A stretch of 64,000 bases of DNA from Bacteroidota bacterium (GTDB lineage: Bacteria > Bacteroidota > Bacteroidia > Cytophagales > Cyclobacteriaceae), in the NCBI GenBank assembly GCA_018267285.1, contig JAFDYU010000009.1, positions 1 to 64,000 on the forward strand, read 5' to 3'. Shown in pieces: positions 26,048 through 35,531 of this stretch. The translations under genes and the position numbers were made by a program. Every line of letters begins with the position of its first letter. Position 1 is the first letter of the stretch. Under the pieces are notes generated by a model. The model saw nothing but the letters and a program-made list of their open reading frames with translations. It made no database searches and was not told the origin of the DNA.

Positions 26048-26878
26048 ATGCCCGAGTATATAGAGTACAAAATTGAGCCTCCCAGTACTGCTAAAATTCT
26101 TCACTGGAAAGAACTCTGGCTCTATCGAGAGCTTTTTTATTTTTTTACCTGGCGCGATATAAAAGTAAAATATAAACAAACTCTTCTTGGCTTTTTATGG
26201 GCCATACTTCAGCCCCTTTTTATGATGATTATATTTACATTCTTCTTTGGAAGAGCACTCAATATTCCATCTCAAAATTTGCCATACCCTTTGTATGTTT
26301 TTTCAGGGCTTTTGCTTTGGAACATGTTTTCAGCAGGTCTTACCAATGCTTCCAATAGCATGGTAAATAATGCAGCTATTATTAAAAAGATTTATTTTCC
26401 TCGTCTGATCATCCCTGTGTCATCAATTTTAGTAGCTCTTTTTGATTTTCTTATGGGCTTCGGTATCTACACAGGTTTGTTGGTTTATTATGCACAACCT
26501 GTTGCATGGAGCGCTGCTTTTATATGGCCCCTTGCCTTGATTCTTACGGTAGTTGCCACGATGGGCCTTGGGTCTTGGCTATCTGCATTGAATATTAAAT
26601 ACCGTGACTTTAGATATGTGATCCCGTTTCTGGTACAGGTGCTGTTCTTTTTAACGCCTGTAATCTATCCTGTTTCGATGCTGAAGTACCCGTTTCTGCA
26701 ATACATTTTAGTTTGCTCACCCATGTATGCGGCCATCGAGCTTTTCCGCTATCCACTCACTGATGCGATGCCCGATATTTATTTTATGACGGCTAGCTTG
26801 ACTTCGGGGGTGGTGTTCCTTTTTATAGGAATTTTTTATTTTAAACAAACCGAAAATTTCTTCGCTGATTACGCTTAA
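26048..26878 (+). CDS. ABC transporter permease for polysaccharide export (Wzm type)
   Basis: 276 residues with six membrane helices. The N-terminal block LYFFTWRDIKVKYKQTLLGFLWAILQP-like stretch (residues ~33-58, key WRD and KQT.LG.LW positions) is the signature of ABC-2 permeases for O-antigen, teichoic acid and capsule export. With the next gene it forms a Wzm/Wzt exporter that flips a lipid-linked polymer across the inner membrane. It leads a run of tightly packed plus-strand genes reaching 35.5 kb and is divergent from a glycosyltransferase. Confidence 0.92.
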   Translation: MPEYIEYKIEPPSTAKILHWKELWLYRELFYFFTWRDIKVKYKQTLLGFLWAILQPLFMMIIFTFFFGRALNIPSQNLPYPLYVFSGLLLWNMFSAGLTNASNSMVNNAAIIKKIYFPRLIIPVSSILVALFDFLMGFGIYTGLLVYYAQPVAWSAAFIWPLALILTVVATMGLGSWLSALNIKYRDFRYVIPFLVQVLFFLTPVIYPVSMLKYPFLQYILVCSPMYAAIELFRYPLTDAMPDIYFMTASLTSGVVFLFIGIFYFKQTENFFADYA

Positions 26879-26881
26879 GAG

Positions 26882-28108
26882 ATGAAGCCAATTTTAGAAG
26901 TAAGAAACATCGGTAAAAAATTCCGTCTGCAGCATCAATCTCGCGGGTACTTGAGTTTGCGTGAGCGTCTTGTTTCGGCAATTAGGTTTGAGCGGAACGA
27001 AACCGAAGACTTTTGGGCACTTACTGATGTTTCGTTTGATGTACAGCAAGGAGAATCGATCGGAATCATCGGACGTAATGGAGCGGGCAAATCAACATTG
27101 TTGAAAATCCTTTCGAAAATTACACCCCCTACTACAGGAAAAATTATTTCTCGTGGCAGGACTGCAAGTTTGCTCGAAGTGGGTACGGGCTTTCACCCGG
27201 AATTAACAGGCCGTGAAAATATTTTCTTTAACGGTTCTCTGTTGGGAATGAAACGCAAAGAGATCAAAAATAAATTTGATGAAATCGTAGATTTTAGTGG
27301 AGTAGAAAAATTTTTGGACACACCGCTAAAACATTATAGCAGCGGCATGCAACTGCGCTTGGCTTTTGCCGTAGCTGCGTTTCTAGAGCCTGAAATTTTA
27401 ATCATAGACGAAGTACTTGCCGTAGGTGATGCGGAATTCCAGAAGAAGTGTCTCGGCAAAATGGAAGATGTGAGCAAAAGCGGAAGAACTATTTTGTTTG
27501 TAAGTCACAATATGGCTGCCGTACAAAGCCTTTGCACTAAGTCCATTTTGTTAAAAAACGGGAAACTTCAATTTATCAATTTTTCAACCGAAGTTATTCA
27601 AGAGTACTTCAATCAGATTGAAGGGAATTTAAAAAATCATAGTGGTATCTTAGAGTTTAACCAAAACAATAGTACAAAGCCAATAAAAAAAATTGAAATC
27701 CTGTGCGATGGAAAAAACTCCAATACAGCCCACATGGGTTGCCAATTGGAAATCCGAGTGCATTTTAAAACCACAACTTATCTCGATGCTCCTGTGCTGG
27801 GGGTTATTTTTAAAGATGGCCAAGGGATTCCTATGATTGGGGTGAACAACAAACATTATGCTGGAAATATAGCCGAGCACCCAATTAGCGAAGGGTGCAT
27901 TTCAATGAGCATACCCTACCTTACACTCTTTGAAGGCGTGTATCATACGGATATCCACTTTGGAAATGGTTATAGCGACTATGAAATCTTGCAAGACTGC
28001 TTTGAGTTCACAGTAGAGCCCTTGAAATTTGCATCGGGCGAAATTCCAGATAAAAGATTTAACAGACTATTTATTAAAGAAATTGAATGGACACTTGATT
28101 CCAAATAA
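26882..28108 (+). CDS. ABC transporter ATPase for polysaccharide export with C-terminal sugar-recognition domain (Wzt type)
   Basis: 408 residues. The ATPase domain has Walker A GRNGAGKST (64-72), signature YSSGMQLRL (152-160), Walker B EILIIDEVLAVGD (171-183) and the H-loop SHN (208-210). Residues ~255-408 are an extra beta-rich domain resembling the Wzt C-terminal carbohydrate-binding module, which in characterised systems recognises the capped, often methylated, non-reducing end of the finished glycan. That fits the several methyltransferases downstream. It starts 3 bp after the permease. Confidence 0.93.
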   Translation: MKPILEVRNIGKKFRLQHQSRGYLSLRERLVSAIRFERNETEDFWALTDVSFDVQQGESIGIIGRNGAGKSTLLKILSKITPPTTGKIISRGRTASLLEVGTGFHPELTGRENIFFNGSLLGMKRKEIKNKFDEIVDFSGVEKFLDTPLKHYSSGMQLRLAFAVAAFLEPEILIIDEVLAVGDAEFQKKCLGKMEDVSKSGRTILFVSHNMAAVQSLCTKSILLKNGKLQFINFSTEVIQEYFNQIEGNLKNHSGILEFNQNNSTKPIKKIEILCDGKNSNTAHMGCQLEIRVHFKTTTYLDAPVLGVIFKDGQGIPMIGVNNKHYAGNIAEHPISEGCISMSIPYLTLFEGVYHTDIHFGNGYSDYEILQDCFEFTVEPLKFASGEIPDKRFNRLFIKEIEWTLDSK

Positions 28109-28113
28109 AGCTT

Positions 28114-28788
28114 ATGCTTAAAAGAGTAATCAGAAAAATCAAATTTACTTTCCTTAAGCAGAGAGTAAGAACGTACAAAGAATTTTCCATAACCCAACCA
28201 TTTGATTTGGTTACACCAGAGAAGGTGAAGATAAATATTGAATTCCTTCGTTCTTATCATTCGCAATACATTAACGAAGTTTCAAGTAGCAATATGGCCG
28301 CATCGCTTGAACTTTCGGGGTATCTATTGAGTATTTGTCAAACCAATCAATACTCACACATGCTCGACATGGGTTCGGGTTTCAGCTCCTTCATTCTAAG
28401 ATATTATGCCAAAGAAAACCCACACGTAAAAGTGGTTTCCGTTGATGACAATGTTGCTTGGCTTGATAAAACCAAGACATTTTTGGAACAACACCAATTG
28501 GATACAAAAAATATTTATCACTTAGATGATTTTCTTAATTCTGAAGAAAAAGATTTTGACCTTGTTCTGCACGATCTCAACTTTGTGGAAGTTAGGATCA
28601 ACTATGTTGAACAATTAATTCAAAAAACAAAACAAGGCGGTGTGTTGATTATGGATGATGTGCATAAACCGGATTACCTTTTTGCGTTACTTTCTAAGTT
28701 GAGGAAAGAGAATGTGAAGCTCTTTGATATCAAAACAATAACAGAGGATAGTTTTGGTAGATTTGCGTTGGCACTGGTAAAAGAATAA
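28114..28788 (+). CDS. Class I SAM-dependent methyltransferase
   Basis: 224 residues. The SAM-binding motif is MLDMGSGFSSFIL with an acidic residue following in VVSVDDNVAWLDK, then FDLVLHDL and GGVLIMDDVHKPDY. The layout is that of O-methyltransferases in glycan loci (Methyltransf_24 group). A terminal methyl group added by this enzyme could be the export signal read by the Wzt domain of the preceding gene; this is inference. The gene is 5 bp from the ATPase gene and 1 bp from the next. Confidence 0.8.
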   Translation: MLKRVIRKIKFTFLKQRVRTYKEFSITQPFDLVTPEKVKINIEFLRSYHSQYINEVSSSNMAASLELSGYLLSICQTNQYSHMLDMGSGFSSFILRYYAKENPHVKVVSVDDNVAWLDKTKTFLEQHQLDTKNIYHLDDFLNSEEKDFDLVLHDLNFVEVRINYVEQLIQKTKQGGVLIMDDVHKPDYLFALLSKLRKENVKLFDIKTITEDSFGRFALALVKE

Positions 28789-28789
28789 A

Positions 28790-29704
28790 ATGCAGGTAAG
28801 TATTGTCATCCCCACAAAAGATCGCGGAAAAATCTTTGATGATGGTCTGCAAAGCGTAGTTAAAGCAATTAAAGGGCTTGATGCGGAGGTAATCGTAATT
28901 AATGACAGCAGACTATCTACACCAACAATTCCAACTGAATTTACAAATGTCCGATTAATCCAGAATCCTAAAAGTGGAGTTGCTTCCGCGAGAAACTTTG
29001 GGGCATCTGTATCTCAAGCCGAGTATCTTTTATTTATGGACGATGATTTCCTGATTCCCCCTCAAACTATTTCACTCGCACTAGAAATTGCAAAACTGGA
29101 TTCCAAAAAAATCCACCTTTTCAATTGGGTCTATCCTCCTGAGATTGAGCTTAAACTTTCCGAATTTCAATTCGGAAGATATTTAGTAGCCTTCGGGTTC
29201 ACTAGTGTTCAAGGTTGGCTTGGTGATGAATGGCGTACTGAAGAGGTATTTGAACTAAATGATGGCGCTAGTTACTTTTTACCTATTAAAAGATCCATCT
29301 TCAAAGAAATTGGAGGTTACAATGAAAATTTTCTTCACGCAGGAGCCGAAGATTTTGATTTTGTTCAGCGGGCTAAAGAAAAGGGAATAAAATATTATTT
29401 AGACAAACGTTGCCTCTTGTATCACAATGAATCGGATAGGATCAGTCTTACAAATTGGCTAAACCGAAAGCTAAGAACCGGAGAGACATTACAAATGGCT
29501 GTGGGCCTGGGTCACGAACGACTGAAAATAAAATATTCATTATACCGAAAATTCCTTTTTAAAAGGATCTCTAATTCTAAGTTCATATTATTTGGAATTT
29601 TAAAACTGATACCTAATGTGCCCCAATTTGACAGAGTATATTTTAAAATAACCAATTTACTTTTATCTGTATATCTCTTTGATGGCTATACAAAAAAGAT
29701 CTAG
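28790..29704 (+). CDS. Glycosyltransferase family 2
   Basis: 304 residues with the GT-A fold: opening SIVIPTKDRG, nucleotide-binding VIVINDS, and the metal-binding DDD at residues 84-86 in LLFMDDDFLIP. Later come FLHAGAEDFDFVQRAKEKG, the ED motif typical of GT2, and a basic C-terminal amphipathic region. Donor and acceptor are unknown. It lies one base after the methyltransferase gene. Confidence 0.9.
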   Translation: MQVSIVIPTKDRGKIFDDGLQSVVKAIKGLDAEVIVINDSRLSTPTIPTEFTNVRLIQNPKSGVASARNFGASVSQAEYLLFMDDDFLIPPQTISLALEIAKLDSKKIHLFNWVYPPEIELKLSEFQFGRYLVAFGFTSVQGWLGDEWRTEEVFELNDGASYFLPIKRSIFKEIGGYNENFLHAGAEDFDFVQRAKEKGIKYYLDKRCLLYHNESDRISLTNWLNRKLRTGETLQMAVGLGHERLKIKYSLYRKFLFKRISNSKFILFGILKLIPNVPQFDRVYFKITNLLLSVYLFDGYTKKI

Positions 29705-29705
29705 G

Positions 29706-30578
29706 ATGAGGAAAATCTTGAAAAAAATCTATGAATTATTGCCATTGAAAAAGCAGATTTTTCTTGTGCTTCGATTATTGCCTATACCCGAATCAATTTT
29801 CAAGCATCTTTATTTTAATGGGCTTATTTCAGTTGAAGTCGGAAACAAGTCTTTCAAAATGTTTCACTATGGCTATCAGCTCGAGAATGAATTATTTTGG
29901 AGAGGCCTCAAAGGCGGCTGGGAAAAAACATCAATGCAAATTTGGACTTCTTTATCAAAACATTCTGCGGTAATTTTTGATATTGGGGCTAACACAGGGG
30001 TCTTCTCTCTAGTGTCGGAAACTATCAATCCAAATTCTAAAATCTTTGCATTTGAGCCGGTTCAAAGAGTATACGAAAAGCTCGAAAAGAATATTGAAAT
30101 GAATAAACATCACATAACGCCCGTGTGTAAAGGGTTATCTGACTTTGATGGAGTTGCCACTATTTACGATTTACCTACAGAACACATCTATAGTGTTACC
30201 ATCAATGAGAATACCAATCCTCCTGAAAGAAATGCTATTCCAACTCAAGTTGCCGTCATAACAGTAGATTCATTTTGCGAAAAAAATAATTTGAATCAGA
30301 TCGATTTATTAAAAATTGATGTTGAAACTCACGAGCCTGAAGTGCTACTGGGAGCTTTAAAAACCCTAAAAAAAAATTGCCCCCCCATGATTATAGAAAT
30401 TCTTAATGAAACTGTCGCTCAACGGGTCCATAAAATTTTAGAGGGTTTTAATTATCTATTTTTCTCTCTTGATGAAACTAAAGGGGCAATCCACTGCAAA
30501 AAACTCGGTGAAATGGGATTTGGGAATTACTTAGCCTGTAAAAAAACAGGTGCTGATTTTTTAAAACTTGCTGTATGA
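29706..30578 (+). CDS. FkbM-family methyltransferase (first of two)
   Basis: 290 residues from the ATG at 29706, two bases after the previous stop; an in-frame start at 29679 would overlap the preceding gene by 26 bp. SAM motif I is VIFDIGANTGVFSLV, followed by IFAFEPVQRVYEKL and the family motif IDLLKIDVETHEPEVLLGA. FkbM-type enzymes O-methylate hydroxyls, often on sugars. The neighbour is a second FkbM gene that overlaps it by 4 bp (ATGA), but the two share only family-level similarity. Confidence 0.88.
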   Translation: MRKILKKIYELLPLKKQIFLVLRLLPIPESIFKHLYFNGLISVEVGNKSFKMFHYGYQLENELFWRGLKGGWEKTSMQIWTSLSKHSAVIFDIGANTGVFSLVSETINPNSKIFAFEPVQRVYEKLEKNIEMNKHHITPVCKGLSDFDGVATIYDLPTEHIYSVTINENTNPPERNAIPTQVAVITVDSFCEKNNLNQIDLLKIDVETHEPEVLLGALKTLKKNCPPMIIEILNETVAQRVHKILEGFNYLFFSLDETKGAIHCKKLGEMGFGNYLACKKTGADFLKLAV

Positions 30579-31435
30579 AAAACAGGAGATTAATTGACTT
30601 ACCCAAAGAAATTTTCAAAGTCCCTTTTTTAGAAAAAATATTGACACATTTAACCAACAATAAAAATCATAAAAATTTTTTTGCTAGGCTCCCTCCACTT
30701 AACAAGTCGTACCCCAAAAATTCGATTCGTTACTCAAAACGCAACGAAATAAGCTACGAACTGGACATTAGTGACTATATTGAATGGTTGGTGTACTTCG
30801 GCATCTTGATGGAGCCCCATAAATCTCTTTACGGCTTGGCTAAAAGCGGAGATATTGTATTTGATGTGGGGGCAAACATTGGAGAAACTACTTTTAATTT
30901 GGCTCGAACAGTGGGCACTTTCGGAGCTGTTCATTCATTTGAACCAGATCCGTATATTTTCTCAAAAATATTGAAAAATTACAAATTGAATACATTTGTA
31001 AATATTTCACTCAACAACTTTGCCTTGGGCAGCGATCCGAGTGAATTGTGTTTAAGCACGCCCGTTGAAGATAATCGTGGAGGAACTCGAATACGCCCGA
31101 CCGATAAATCTGGAAACAAGGTGCCGGTATCTACGGTTGATATTTACGTTTCTGAAAAACAAATAAAAAAAATTGATTTAATAAAAATAGATGTTGAGGG
31201 TTTTGAACATCGGGTGCTGCTGGGTGCAGAAGCTACGCTGAATAAATTCAAACCAAAATTATTTATAGAAATTAATGATGACAATTTGCACGAGCAAGGC
31301 GATTCGGCAAAAACACTTATAGAAAAATTGTTGAACAATGGTTACAAAATTCAAAATGCCGCTACGAATGAAGCCGTCACAGAGGCAACCGATTTTCGAA
31401 AACATCATTTTGATATTATAGCAACTCATGAGTAG
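30575..31435 (+). CDS. FkbM-family methyltransferase (second of two)
   Basis: 286 residues. SAM motif I is IVFDVGANIGETTFNLA, followed by VHSFEPDPYIFSKIL and the family motif IDLIKIDVEGFEHRVLLGAEATL. It probably O-methylates a sugar of the polysaccharide. It overlaps both neighbours (4 bp and 8 bp), a sign of an operon. The sequence difference from the first FkbM protein points to a different site of methylation rather than a recent duplicate. Confidence 0.88.
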   Translation: MKNRRLIDLPKEIFKVPFLEKILTHLTNNKNHKNFFARLPPLNKSYPKNSIRYSKRNEISYELDISDYIEWLVYFGILMEPHKSLYGLAKSGDIVFDVGANIGETTFNLARTVGTFGAVHSFEPDPYIFSKILKNYKLNTFVNISLNNFALGSDPSELCLSTPVEDNRGGTRIRPTDKSGNKVPVSTVDIYVSEKQIKKIDLIKIDVEGFEHRVLLGAEATLNKFKPKLFIEINDDNLHEQGDSAKTLIEKLLNNGYKIQNAATNEAVTEATDFRKHHFDIIATHE

Positions 31436-32255
31436 ACCTTTACTTTGCTATTTTGGTCATCACAAATGCGCCTCTACATGGGTTATAGGTATACTCTATG
31501 ATGTTTGTCATGCATTGGGGCTGAACATCTTTGAGAGGCAAATCATTCTGATGGAAGAACCCTCTTCGATCATCAACAATATGAATGTCGATTTTTATAT
31601 TTGTCAAAGTAGCGACTATGAAAAAGTAAAGCCCCTAAACAATCTTCGTGGCTTTCATATCATTAGAGATCCGAGGGATTTAATTATTTCTGGTTATTTC
31701 TCTCACTTACATAGCCATGCAATCGGAAAATGGACTGAATTAAGGTATCACCGGAATAACCTTATGAAGGTAAATAAGGATGATGGTCTATTCTTAGAGA
31801 TGGAATTTGATAAATACTTTATCGACCACATCGCTACCTGGAACTACAATGATCCTAATATTCTCGAGTTAAGATACGAAGATATCTCTCACAATCCAAA
31901 AAAATATTTCACACTAATTTTTGAATTCCTTGGAATTTATGGTCAAGTAATTGAGGGTAAACAGCTTTGGATTAACTCATATGCTAACCGGGTTTTTAAT
32001 CGTTTGTCATTAGATTATCGATGGAGGCAAGATAAAATGAATGAACCTTTTCTCGATCATTTAATCGCCAAAAATCATTTCCAAAAACTCTCCAATGGAA
32101 GAAGTTATGGTGAAGAAAATCCAAAATCACATTATCGTAGCGGGTTGGCTGGCAACTGGAAATATCATTTTAATGAACAGCACAAAAAGAAATTCAAAGG
32201 CTTATTTGGTGATCTTTTAGTAAAACTGAACTATGAATCGAATAACGATTGGTGA
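31428..32255 (+). CDS. Sulfotransferase
   Basis: 275 residues. The PAPS 5'-phosphosulfate loop is GHHKCASTW (10-18), a variant of the usual [G]xxKxGTTW, and the 3'-phosphate motif is IIRDPRDLIISGYFSH with R80 and S88. Further downstream LELRYEDISHNPKKYF is the conserved YED block of carbohydrate sulfotransferases. It probably sulfates a sugar of the exported polymer, adding negative charge. Bacterial polysaccharide sulfation is relatively uncommon and mostly marine, so this hints at, but does not prove, a marine or saline habitat. Confidence 0.82.
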   Translation: MSRPLLCYFGHHKCASTWVIGILYDVCHALGLNIFERQIILMEEPSSIINNMNVDFYICQSSDYEKVKPLNNLRGFHIIRDPRDLIISGYFSHLHSHAIGKWTELRYHRNNLMKVNKDDGLFLEMEFDKYFIDHIATWNYNDPNILELRYEDISHNPKKYFTLIFEFLGIYGQVIEGKQLWINSYANRVFNRLSLDYRWRQDKMNEPFLDHLIAKNHFQKLSNGRSYGEENPKSHYRSGLAGNWKYHFNEQHKKKFKGLFGDLLVKLNYESNNDW

Positions 32256-33382
32256 TGCTAATGAATGAGCTATCTACGAAAAAAGTCGTTTATATTGTTT
32301 CCCAAGTTCATAAATCTTTGGCCTTTGAGTGGATTGCTGAAGGCCTGAAAAAAAAATACGATCTCACTTTTATTTTGCTCAACGCGCAAGGTTCGCCTCT
32401 GGAAGATTTTCTGTTAGCAAAAGGAGTTGAAGTTCGAAGGATAAACTATCGAGGTAAAATAGATTTTCTAACAGCCTTTATTAAAATTCTTCTTTTTTTT
32501 ATTAAATCTAAACCTGAAGTTGTGCATGCACACCTTCTCGATGCTCAACTCATTGGTTTGGTTGCCGCAAAATTAGTTGGTATAAAAAATCGTATTTACA
32601 CAAGACACAATAGCAACTTTCATCATGTCTATCACCAAAAGGGAATCCTCTTTGACAAGATTAGCAACGGATTAGCTACCAAAATTGTCTCCGTTAGCTA
32701 CGCTACCGATATTACATTAACTCAACTGGAGAAAGTCAATACTTCAAAAATTGTCAAAATACCCCATGGGTTTGACATGAAAATTTTTGAACAGGTCCCT
32801 TCAGAAAGAAGGGTGGCAATTATAAAAAAGTGGAGCATTACTGACAATAAACCAATTGTTGGGGTCATCGCTCGGCATATTGAGTGGAAGGGAATTCAAT
32901 ACATTATTCCCGCTTTTAAAAAATTCTTAAACGAATATCCTTCGGCTACTTTAATTCTTGTCAATGCAACTGGTCCTTATCATAAAATAATTTTAGAGCT
33001 GTTGAACTCTATACCTCGTGATAGATTCATTCTTATCCCATTTGAAGTGGACATCGCAGCCTTATATTCAGTTTTCGACTTATATGTGCACACGCCAATA
33101 GATACAGTGTGTGAAGCTTTTGGGCAAACCTATATTGAAGCTCTTGCTGCTGGCGTCCCCTCAATATTTACGCTGTCTGGAATCGCTAACGAATTTATTG
33201 AGCACGAAAAAAATGCCTTAATAGTTCCATTTAAGAATAGTGATGAAATCTACCAAGCTCTTTTGAGGCTTTGGACAGATATATCATTACGAGAAAAACT
33301 TATTAGCAATGGCAGACATGATGTAATTTCGAAGTTTGAATTATCCTCTATGTTGGCGGCTCTGAATAAACTTTATGAGTGA
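32255..33382 (+). CDS. Glycosyltransferase family 4
   Basis: 375 residues from the ATG at 32255, which overlaps the sulfotransferase stop as TGATG; TTG and GTG codons a few bases earlier and an ATG at 32261 are alternatives. GT-B fold: VVHAHLLDAQLIGLVAAKL in the acceptor domain, then IPHGFDMKIF, VGVIARHIEWKG and the donor-binding CEAFGQTYIEALAAGVPSIF with the family's E-x7-E motif. It is likely a hexosyltransferase of the locus. Confidence 0.9.
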   Translation: MLMNELSTKKVVYIVSQVHKSLAFEWIAEGLKKKYDLTFILLNAQGSPLEDFLLAKGVEVRRINYRGKIDFLTAFIKILLFFIKSKPEVVHAHLLDAQLIGLVAAKLVGIKNRIYTRHNSNFHHVYHQKGILFDKISNGLATKIVSVSYATDITLTQLEKVNTSKIVKIPHGFDMKIFEQVPSERRVAIIKKWSITDNKPIVGVIARHIEWKGIQYIIPAFKKFLNEYPSATLILVNATGPYHKIILELLNSIPRDRFILIPFEVDIAALYSVFDLYVHTPIDTVCEAFGQTYIEALAAGVPSIFTLSGIANEFIEHEKNALIVPFKNSDEIYQALLRLWTDISLREKLISNGRHDVISKFELSSMLAALNKLYE

Positions 33383-34259
33383 GCTTCTCTTTAGCATAGT
33401 TATCCCCACTTACAACCGATCGGGTTTTATCCGTAAAACGATTGATTCCGTTTTGAATCAATCTTTTCAAAATTTTGAAGTCATTGTAGTTGATGATGGG
33501 AGCTCTGACAATACTGAAGAAGTTGTGAGATCGATAAATGATCAGAAAATTTGTTATTACAAAAAACAAAATGGCGAACGAGCTGCTGCTAGAAACTTTG
33601 GTGCTGCTTTTTCGAAGGGTCATTTCATTAATTTTTTAGATTCGGATGATTTACTGTACCCTAATCACTTAGATGTGGCAACAAAATTCATCGAAAAAAA
33701 TAAAACCGTAGATGCCTTTCATCTTGGTTATGAAATCAAAAATAATATTGGTGATATTCGATCGATAAATAACATCCGATCGGTTAATAATCGAATTGTA
33801 AATGGGAATATGCTAAGTTGTAACGGTGTTTTTATCAGACGCAATGTTCTTTTAAAAAATCCATTCAATGAAGATCGGTCATTGTCTTCACTTGAAGATT
33901 GGGAGCTCTGGATAAGATTAAGTGCTCGATACCTTTTTTTAAATGACAATTCGATAACATCAACAATTGTCCAGCATAATAGCAGAAGTGTAATGACTGT
34001 CGATATTTCTAAAATAAAGACCAAAGTTGATCGATTTGTTCATTACGTCACCAATGATGAGCAGAATAGAAGATATTACGGCCAAAGGTTAAACAAGGCA
34101 GTGGCGAGTGCTTTCACTTACGCCTCGCTTCATCTTGCTATGGCTAATGAAAGCAAAAGAGAGGTTTTCCATTATTTATGGAAAGGAGTGAAAACTTACC
34201 CGGGTGAAATATTGAAAAAACGTTTTTTGGTTATTATGAAAAAACTAATTAGCCATTAA
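33375..34259 (+). CDS. Glycosyltransferase family 2
   Basis: 294 residues with the GT-A fold: SIVIPTYNRSGFIRKTIDSV, nucleotide-binding FEVIVVDDGSSDNTEEV, and the metal-binding DSDD in FINFLDSDDLLYP. SLEDWELWIRLS is the later ED block. It overlaps the preceding GT4 gene by 8 bp. Donor and acceptor are unknown. Confidence 0.9.
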   Translation: MSELLFSIVIPTYNRSGFIRKTIDSVLNQSFQNFEVIVVDDGSSDNTEEVVRSINDQKICYYKKQNGERAAARNFGAAFSKGHFINFLDSDDLLYPNHLDVATKFIEKNKTVDAFHLGYEIKNNIGDIRSINNIRSVNNRIVNGNMLSCNGVFIRRNVLLKNPFNEDRSLSSLEDWELWIRLSARYLFLNDNSITSTIVQHNSRSVMTVDISKIKTKVDRFVHYVTNDEQNRRYYGQRLNKAVASAFTYASLHLAMANESKREVFHYLWKGVKTYPGEILKKRFLVIMKKLISH

Positions 34260-34265
34260 ATCAAT

Positions 34266-35477
34266 ATGAAAAACATATTGATTTTGACATATTGGAGTTA
34301 CCATGATGCGCTTATCCAAACGTACACGCTACCTTATGTAAAAATCATTCTTAAAAACTTACCCAAGGGCAGCAAAATCTATTTGCTCACGTTGGAAAAA
34401 GATGGCCAAGCGCTTAAATCTCCCAAACGTTCTGAAATCGAAACGGCTTTTAAGAGTGATGAAATCGAGTGGCTGCCGATTCAATATCAACCCTTTGGTT
34501 TTTTTGCTTTCTTCATGTGGACCTCGGCTTCTTTAAAATTAAGCCTGCTTATTCTCCAAAAAAAAATATCTGTAATCCATTGCTGGTGTACACCGGCCGG
34601 AGCCATTGGCTACCTTTTAGCAACTCTGCTAAATCGTAAACTCGTTATTGATAGTTACGAACCGCATGCCGAAGCAATGGTTGAAAACGGAACCTGGACG
34701 AGAAAAAGTCTGGCTTTTCGATTGTTATTTTGGTTGGAAAAAAAACAGACTCAAAAAGCGGAGTTCATCATTGCTGCCACAAAGGGAATGCGTGAATATG
34801 CTCAGGAAAAATATGAAGTATCAATCCATCAATATTTTGTAAAGCCAGCGTGTGTTGATTTGAATTTGTTTTCTATAAAAGACATTAAAAATGAGAAGCT
34901 ATTGGAGGAGCTCAATCTGTCTGGGAAAATAGTTTGCGTCTATGCTGGTAAGTTTGGCGGCATCTATCTGGACAAAGAAGTATTTGACTTCTTAAAAGTC
35001 GCATCAGAATACTGGGGCGAATCTTTTCGGGTTTTGATCTTAACTAGTCACAAACGAAATGAAATTGTTAGTTTCTGCAATTCTGTCGGCTTGTCGCCAG
35101 AAATTGTCATCTCACTTTTTGTAGACCACAAGCAAGTGCCAACATATCTCGGTCTCGGGGATTTTGCGATGACCCCGGTTAAACCCGTAAACACAAAAAG
35201 ATTCTGTACACCAATAAAGGATGGCGAGTATTGGGCTTTAGGTTTGCCCGTGGTAATTCCAGCTAATATTTCGGATGATTCTGCTATAATTGAAAAAACA
35301 AAAATCGGAGTTGTATTAACCCGGCTAGAATACTCCGCTTACCGAGAAGCCATAGAAAAAATGGATAAACTTCTTCATCAGGAATCTGATAACCTATATA
35401 GTAAGATCAGATCTGTTGCCGAACAGTATAGAAGTTTCGATATTGCCGAGAAAGTATATGCTTCCGTATATGCTTAA
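34266..35477 (+). CDS. Glycosyltransferase, GT-B fold
   Basis: 403 residues. It has CWCTPAGAIGYLLATLLNRKLVIDSYEPHAEAM-type acceptor-domain features (positions ~110-140, key H and E) and a donor domain with VCVYAGKFGGIYLDKEVFDF and PIKDGEYWALGLPVVIP, the latter equivalent to the E-rich GT4 donor motif. It is less typical than the other GT4 enzyme of the locus, so family 4 is probable but not certain. It is the last of the tightly packed genes; a 54-bp gap follows. Confidence 0.82.
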   Translation: MKNILILTYWSYHDALIQTYTLPYVKIILKNLPKGSKIYLLTLEKDGQALKSPKRSEIETAFKSDEIEWLPIQYQPFGFFAFFMWTSASLKLSLLILQKKISVIHCWCTPAGAIGYLLATLLNRKLVIDSYEPHAEAMVENGTWTRKSLAFRLLFWLEKKQTQKAEFIIAATKGMREYAQEKYEVSIHQYFVKPACVDLNLFSIKDIKNEKLLEELNLSGKIVCVYAGKFGGIYLDKEVFDFLKVASEYWGESFRVLILTSHKRNEIVSFCNSVGLSPEIVISLFVDHKQVPTYLGLGDFAMTPVKPVNTKRFCTPIKDGEYWALGLPVVIPANISDDSAIIEKTKIGVVLTRLEYSAYREAIEKMDKLLHQESDNLYSKIRSVAEQYRSFDIAEKVYASVYA

Positions 35478-35531
35478 TAAACACAATTTCGTTTTTTTGC
35501 ATTGATTTTTAATTACCTTATACTGTAAAGT

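Noticed and set aside
25979-26179. N-terminal extension of the minus-strand glycosyltransferase
   Set aside because: It would run through a perfect promoter box and into the coding start of the divergent ABC permease; the family N-terminus begins at 25978.
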